A DNA stretch of 64,000 bases, from the NCBI RefSeq assembly GCF_030767025.1, contig NZ_JASITE010000018.1:1-64000 (forward strand), written 5' to 3'. The DNA is from Nocardia sp. CC227C (lineage in GTDB: Bacteria > Actinomycetota > Actinomycetes > Mycobacteriales > Mycobacteriaceae). Each line of letters begins with the position of its first letter. The stretch's first letter is position 1. Below the pieces are notes generated by a model, which saw only the letters and a list, made by a program, of their open reading frames with translations, searched no databases and was not told the origin of the DNA. Positions 59,759 to 64,000 of the stretch are shown piece after piece. A program made the position numbers and the translations under genes.

Positions 59759-60411
59759 CGCCCACGACGCTCGGCAGCCGCACCGTCGACAGCGGGCGGC
59801 TCGGTCTGGTGCAGTACTGGCTCGCCGTCATCTTCGTGGTCGGCTGGACCGGTGTGGTCTGCGGCGGACTGGCCGTGCAGTTCGGCACCTGGGACTATCC
59901 GTGCCCGCTGTGCATGGTGCAGCGCGATTTCATGACCCTCGCCGCACTGGGCGGGGCCTACATCGTGGCGAAGGGGCTGCGCGGCACCATCACCCGGCGC
60001 GACTACATGACCGGCTGGGGGCTGGCGGTGGTCGGCTGCTTCGGCGGCGGCTTCGCCGCGTGGCGGCAGACCATGCTGCACATCCTGCCGGGCGACCCGG
60101 GATACGGCGGCACGGTGCTCGGACTGCACCTCTACGTGTGGGCGCTGATCCTGTTCGTCGCCGCCATCGCCACCATCGGCGTGGTGCTGACCTTCGCCCA
60201 CGCGACCGCGGGCACGTCCGTGCCGACCGGCGGTGCGGCCGCGCGCATCGGCAGGCTCGCGCTGTGGTTCTGCGGGCTGGTGATCGTGGTCAACCTGGTG
60301 GCGGTCTTCCTGTTGGAGGGCCTGCACTGGTACCTGCCCGACAATCCGTCGTGCTACCGGTTCTTCCACGACATCGGGGTCATAGACGGAGCCTGCCCGG
60401 TCATCGAGTAG
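59752..60411 (+). CDS. DsbB-like disulfide bond formation protein
   Basis: A 219-residue membrane protein from ATG 59752. It has four to five helices and the DsbB-type first active-site pair CPLC in WDYPCPLCMVQRDFMTL near residue 52, where the next Arg matches the quinone-site Arg of DsbB. A second Cys pair is found near the C terminus in NPSCYRFFHDIGVIDGACPVIE. It should re-oxidise a periplasm-like thiol oxidase using membrane quinones. Mycobacteriales normally use VKOR for this, so a DsbB-like system is worth noting. It is coupled to the DUF5993 gene. Confidence 0.83.
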   Translation: MVTPTTLGSRTVDSGRLGLVQYWLAVIFVVGWTGVVCGGLAVQFGTWDYPCPLCMVQRDFMTLAALGGAYIVAKGLRGTITRRDYMTGWGLAVVGCFGGGFAAWRQTMLHILPGDPGYGGTVLGLHLYVWALILFVAAIATIGVVLTFAHATAGTSVPTGGAAARIGRLALWFCGLVIVVNLVAVFLLEGLHWYLPDNPSCYRFFHDIGVIDGACPVIE

Positions 60412-60480
60412 TCCGCCTCGGTTCACGAATGCCGCTGGCCCGCACCGATTTCGGTGCGGGCCAGCGTTCGTTCCAGGAAC

Positions 60481-63400
60481 TCAGCGCTGCGCCAGCACCT
60501 CCTCCTCGGACATGGCGGCGACCTCCAGGTACATCGCCGCCACCGCGGCCAGTCGGCCGGGTGCGCCGGTGCGCTGCTCGCGGTCCAGCAGCCGCTGCGC
60601 CAGTCCGGCGACGGTGCGGGCGGCGAAGAAGTCGGCGACCACGGTGTCGGGGGAATCCAGCCACTCCCGCACCCGTGCGACCACCGCGGTGGCCAGCACC
60701 GAATCACCGCCGAGGGCGAAGAAGTCGTCGGTCGCGCCGACCCGCTCGCGGCCGAGCACGGCGGCGACGATATCCGCCAGCGCGCGCTCCAGATCCGTTC
60801 GCGGGGCGACGAATTCGCTCGCCTGCTCACCGGCCGCCAGCAGTGCGGCGATGGCCTTGCGATCCGGTTTGCCGTTGGCGGTGAACGGCAGCTCCGCCAG
60901 CAGTTCGACGCGCGTGGGAATCATGTAGGCGGGCAGCAGGTCCGCCGCCTCCGCCAGCAGCGTCTCCACCCGCAGCCGCGCGCCCTCGACCCCGACCACC
61001 ACGGCGGCCAGTTTGGGTGCGGCCGAACCGATCACCGCGGCGATGGCGTGGCGCACACCGGGCAGGGCGCGCAGCGCGCTCTCCACCTCGCCCAATTCCA
61101 CCCGGTAGCCCCGGATCTTGACCTGATGGTCGGCGCGGCCCAGGAATTCCAGGGTGCCGTCGGGCAGGTAGCGCGCCAGATCGCCGGTGCGGTACCAGCG
61201 CAGACCCTCGTGGGTGACGAAGCGGTCGGCGGTGCGCTCGGGGTCATTGCGGTATCCGGCCGCCACGCCGTCGCCGCCGATCCACAGTTCCCCGGTCACC
61301 CAGTCCGGGCAGTCGTGCCCGGCCGGGCCGACCACGCGGCACCGCACGTTCCGCAGCGGCGTGCCGTACGGCACCGCCGACCACTCCGCGGGGACGCGGG
61401 CGTCGACCACCTCGCAGACGGTGGAGTGGATGGCGGTCTCGGTCGCGCCGCCCAGACCGGCGAAGCGGCAGCCCGGCGCGATCTGCTTCAGGCGGCCCGG
61501 CAGGGCCACATCCACCCAGTCACCGCCCAGGATGACCATGCGCAGGCTGTCCAGCCGCCGCCCGGACGCCGCGGACAGCAGCATGTCGAGCAGGCTGGGC
61601 ACGCAGTTGAGCACCGAAACCCGGTGCCGCTCGATGAGTTCCAGCCAGCGGGCCGGTTCGGCGCGCTGGGTCTCGTCCACGGCCAGCACCGCGCCGCCGA
61701 CGGCGAACAGACCGAAGATGTCGTACACCGACAGGTCGAACTCCAAGGCGGACAAGGCCAGTGCGCGATCGGCGGGGCCGATCTCGAAGCGGTCGTCGAG
61801 ATCGTCGATGGTGTTCATGGCGGCGCGGTGCGGCACCTCGACACCCTTGGGCGTGCCGGTGGAGCCGGAGGTGAACAGCACGTAGGCGATGGCCTCCGGA
61901 TCCGGGAACACCGGCTCGGCAAGGGGTTCGGCGAAGACCCGGGCACCGGCCAGCGCCAGCGTGCGCACCTCCGGCACCTCGGCCCCGGCGGTCAGCGCGG
62001 CCACCACGTCACCGGTGCGGATGATCTCCGCGCGGCGCGCGGCGGGCTGATCGAAGCCGATCGGCACGTACACGCCCCCGGCCGCCAGCACGCCGACCGT
62101 GGCGACGATCTGATCCGGGCCCTTCGGTAGCTGCACGGCCACCGCGTCCCCCGGCCGCACCCCGGCCGCCCGCAGCGCACCCGCCACCGCGAGCGCCTGC
62201 GCGGCCAGCTCGCCGTAGGAGAGGGTGTGCGCCCGCGATATGCGCTCGCCATCGGCGCGATCATCACCCGGTACCGCGTCGCTCTCCCAGATCACCGCGG
62301 GCGCGTCGGGTTTCGCTGCCGCGTGCTCGAACAGTCCGGCATGCAGCGTCCGACCGGTCACCGGCCCCGAGGTGGCGTTCACCCGCGAGCGGACGACGGC
62401 CTGCTCCAGCGGGATTCGGACCGTGGCCTCGGCATCCCACCCGGTCTCGGAGTTGTCCACCGGCCGCGTCGCCGAGAGGGCGGCGGCCACGGCTTCCTCC
62501 ATGGCGCCGACCTGGGCCGCGAGATTCGCGACACCGGCCACCTCATCGGCGGCGGTCTCGGGAGCGGCATGCTCGGTGACCCCGGTGGCCGAGTTGGCGG
62601 CTGCCCGGTCCGCCGCCTCGGCGGCCGCCGCGCCCGCGCCGCCGATGGTTTCGCTGGTCTCGGTGCTGTCGGTGCTGCCCGCCAGGCGCAGGATGGCGTC
62701 GATGTAGCGGGCGAACATGGCCTCGACCATGCCCGCGGGGAAGGCGGAGGCGCGCACGTCCCAGTTCAGCAGGAGGCCGCCGCGAACCTCGGTGACCTGG
62801 GCGTCCAGCAGCACCTGCGGGCCCTGGGAGATGATCCAGGCCGGGTCGCCGAAGGTGTCGGTGACGTGGTCGGCGAAGAGTTCGCCGAGGTTGATGGCGC
62901 TGGTGTAGACGATCGGGGCCAGCACCGGCTCGCCGCGCCGGCGGCCGAGATCACGCAGCACCTCCAGCCCCGAGTAGCCCGAATGCGCACCGGCGGCATG
63001 CAATTCGCGCTGCAATGCCTTGGCGCGCTCGGTGACGGTGGCCGGTTCGGTCACGTCGACCGCCAGCAGCACCGAGGAGGTGAAGTCGCCCACCACGCCA
63101 TCGACCTGCGGATGCACCGGTTCCCGGTGGAACAGCGGCAGATTCAGCAGAAACCGCCGCTGCGCCGACCAGCCGCCGATGGTCTCGGCGAACACCGACG
63201 CCAACGCCATGGCGGGGGTGATGCCCCGGGCGTGCGCGGCGGCGAACATGCGCGCCTTCGCCGCCGGGGACAGCCAGCGGTGGAAGCGCACGGTCCGCAT
63301 CTCGGCCGCGTGACTCCCCACGGCTGGCACGGGCTGGGGTGCCGCGGCGCTGGCGGATGCCGCGGCGCTCACAGGTGCCGGGCTTACTGGTGCCGGGCTC

Positions 63401-64000
63401 GCGGATGCCGCAGTGCTCTCGGGTGCCGTCGCATGCGCCAGTTCCGAGGCGCGCGGGAGTTCCGGTGCGCCGGGCAGTTCCGGCAGGCGGCGCTGCCACC
63501 AGTCGCGGTCGCGCGCGTGGTCCGGTCCCGGCGCGGCCTGGCCCGCCAGGTATTCGCGGAAGGTGTAGGTCTGCGGCGGCAGCTGCTCGCCGTGGTAGAG
63601 CCGCGCCAGATCGCTGATGAGGATGCGGTAGCTCATGGCGTCGGCGGCGAGCATGTCCACATCCAGGTGCAGGCGGGTGCGGCCGCCCGGCAGCAGGGTC
63701 AGGGCGATATCGATGACCTGCCCGTCCTCCACCGCCATGAGCTGATGGGTCTTGCCGTCCCGCAGCGACTCCAGCACCCGCTCGACCTCGGCGGCGTCCC
63801 GATCCCGCAGATCGGTCACACTCCACACCGGCCGCCCCGGACGCTCCAGGGTCTGCTGGGTGCCGTCGGGCAGGAACCGCGTGCGCAGCATGGGATGTCG
63901 TGCCACCAGCTGCTCGGCCGCCCGCTCCAGACGTTCGGGGTCGACGTCCCCGCCGTCGAACTCGACGTACAGATGCGCCGCGACCGCACCCAACCGCTGC
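60481..64000 (-). CDS. Non-ribosomal peptide synthetase, Cy-A-PCP module (5' part beyond window)
   Basis: The last about 1173 codons of an NRPS; the start lies beyond 64000. The cyclisation domain has the Cy signature LHLDVDMLAADAMSYRILISDL (DxxxxD) in place of HHxxxDG. The adenylation domain has YGELAAQALAVAG, VLFTSGSTGTPKGVEVPH, ALEFDLSVYDIFG, GGATETAIHSTV, YRTGDLARYLPDG and FTANGKPDRKA. Read by eye, the specificity residues D-L-Y-N-I-G-L-I point to Cys, or the related Ser/Thr. The carrier domain is DDFFALGGDSVLATAV (Ser), ending YLEVAAMSEEEVLAQ. There is no thioesterase. It resembles MbtB/PchE/HMWP2-type siderophore modules, which make thiazoline or oxazoline rings; nocobactin-type synthesis is likely in Nocardia. 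Confidence 0.85.
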   Translation of the reverse strand, partial: QRLGAVAAHLYVEFDGGDVDPERLERAAEQLVARHPMLRTRFLPDGTQQTLERPGRPVWSVTDLRDRDAAEVERVLESLRDGKTHQLMAVEDGQVIDIALTLLPGGRTRLHLDVDMLAADAMSYRILISDLARLYHGEQLPPQTYTFREYLAGQAAPGPDHARDRDWWQRRLPELPGAPELPRASELAHATAPESTAASASPAPVSPAPVSAAASASAAAPQPVPAVGSHAAEMRTVRFHRWLSPAAKARMFAAAHARGITPAMALASVFAETIGGWSAQRRFLLNLPLFHREPVHPQVDGVVGDFTSSVLLAVDVTEPATVTERAKALQRELHAAGAHSGYSGLEVLRDLGRRRGEPVLAPIVYTSAINLGELFADHVTDTFGDPAWIISQGPQVLLDAQVTEVRGGLLLNWDVRASAFPAGMVEAMFARYIDAILRLAGSTDSTETSETIGGAGAAAAEAADRAAANSATGVTEHAAPETAADEVAGVANLAAQVGAMEEAVAAALSATRPVDNSETGWDAEATVRIPLEQAVVRSRVNATSGPVTGRTLHAGLFEHAAAKPDAPAVIWESDAVPGDDRADGERISRAHTLSYGELAAQALAVAGALRAAGVRPGDAVAVQLPKGPDQIVATVGVLAAGGVYVPIGFDQPAARRAEIIRTGDVVAALTAGAEVPEVRTLALAGARVFAEPLAEPVFPDPEAIAYVLFTSGSTGTPKGVEVPHRAAMNTIDDLDDRFEIGPADRALALSALEFDLSVYDIFGLFAVGGAVLAVDETQRAEPARWLELIERHRVSVLNCVPSLLDMLLSAASGRRLDSLRMVILGGDWVDVALPGRLKQIAPGCRFAGLGGATETAIHSTVCEVVDARVPAEWSAVPYGTPLRNVRCRVVGPAGHDCPDWVTGELWIGGDGVAAGYRNDPERTADRFVTHEGLRWYRTGDLARYLPDGTLEFLGRADHQVKIRGYRVELGEVESALRALPGVRHAIAAVIGSAAPKLAAVVVGVEGARLRVETLLAEAADLLPAYMIPTRVELLAELPFTANGKPDRKAIAALLAAGEQASEFVAPRTDLERALADIVAAVLGRERVGATDDFFALGGDSVLATAVVARVREWLDSPDTVVADFFAARTVAGLAQRLLDREQRTGAPGRLAAVAAMYLEVAAMSEEEVLAQR

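Overview
The window is high-GC actinobacterial chromosome (strong G/C bias at third codon positions, many GTG starts), most consistent with Nocardia or a close mycolic-acid relative. The evidence is a long run of genes typical of Mycobacteriales: a PrrA/PrrB two-component pair, SepH, SerC, two citrate synthases, Eis, a long CspB-type cold-shock protein, RpfA, the Rv0862c-like partner plus bacterial XPB helicase, and DapC. From memory, many of these are neighbours in Mycobacterium tuberculosis between about Rv0858c and Rv0903c, so this looks like a conserved ancestral block into which accessory genes have been inserted. No tRNA, rRNA, CRISPR array, transposase or phage gene was recognised.

Layout. 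1-9.2 kb: 3'-truncated CvnA-like sensor kinase (-), propionyl-CoA synthetase, secreted hemophore-related protein, PrrAB, a YhgE/Pip-like protein and a 98-residue membrane protein. 9.3-17.2 kb: FKBP, SPOUT methyltransferase with DUF2537, DUF6928, SepH, SerC, DoxX, RDD protein, and a DUF1272 zinc-ribbon remnant. 17.3-24.8 kb: CitA, PdxH, MFS exporter, GltA, Eis, YccF, MarR. 24.8-26.1 kb: poorly coding DNA with two unrelated minisatellites (17-bp and 26-bp units) flanking a DUF2530 gene. 26.1-28.9 kb: Tat-exported neutral ceramidase divergent from a TetR regulator. 29-37.1 kb: sacsin/HSP90-like ATPase, DUF3027, glutaminyl cyclase lipoprotein, MFS, DUF2771. 37.1-39.4 kb: CspB, small membrane protein, and rpfA behind a CRP-like site and a probable c-di-AMP (ydaO) riboswitch. 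39.5-46.7 kb: Rv0862c-like protein, LppU-like lipoprotein, a 32-residue small ORF, a secreted endoglycoceramidase-like GH5 enzyme, XPB. 46.7-55.6 kb: DUF3239, two LysE exporters, M1 peptidase, DapC-like aminotransferase, SigJ-type ECF sigma factor, GNAT, orphan truncated PIN protein, methyltransferase. 55.6-64 kb: class I DAHP synthase with an aromatic-rich leader peptide, FAD oxidoreductase, SDR, DUF5993-DsbB pair, and the C-terminal part of a Cy-A-PCP non-ribosomal peptide synthetase of siderophore type.

Most notable points. (1) The ceramidase/TetR intergenic region and the endoglycoceramidase-like gene 16 kb away carry the same palindrome, TGGAC-N4-GTCCA. Together they suggest a TetR-controlled regulon for degrading host glycosphingolipids and ceramides. 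(2) The DAHP synthase gene has a 22-codon leader ORF with a Tyr-Phe-Trp-Phe run, followed by mutually exclusive hairpins, which looks like aromatic-amino-acid attenuation. (3) rpfA appears to have two layers of nucleotide-messenger control, a cAMP/CRP site and a c-di-AMP riboswitch. (4) A well-formed 32-codon ORF with a good ribosome binding site sits between the endoglycoceramidase and lppU genes.
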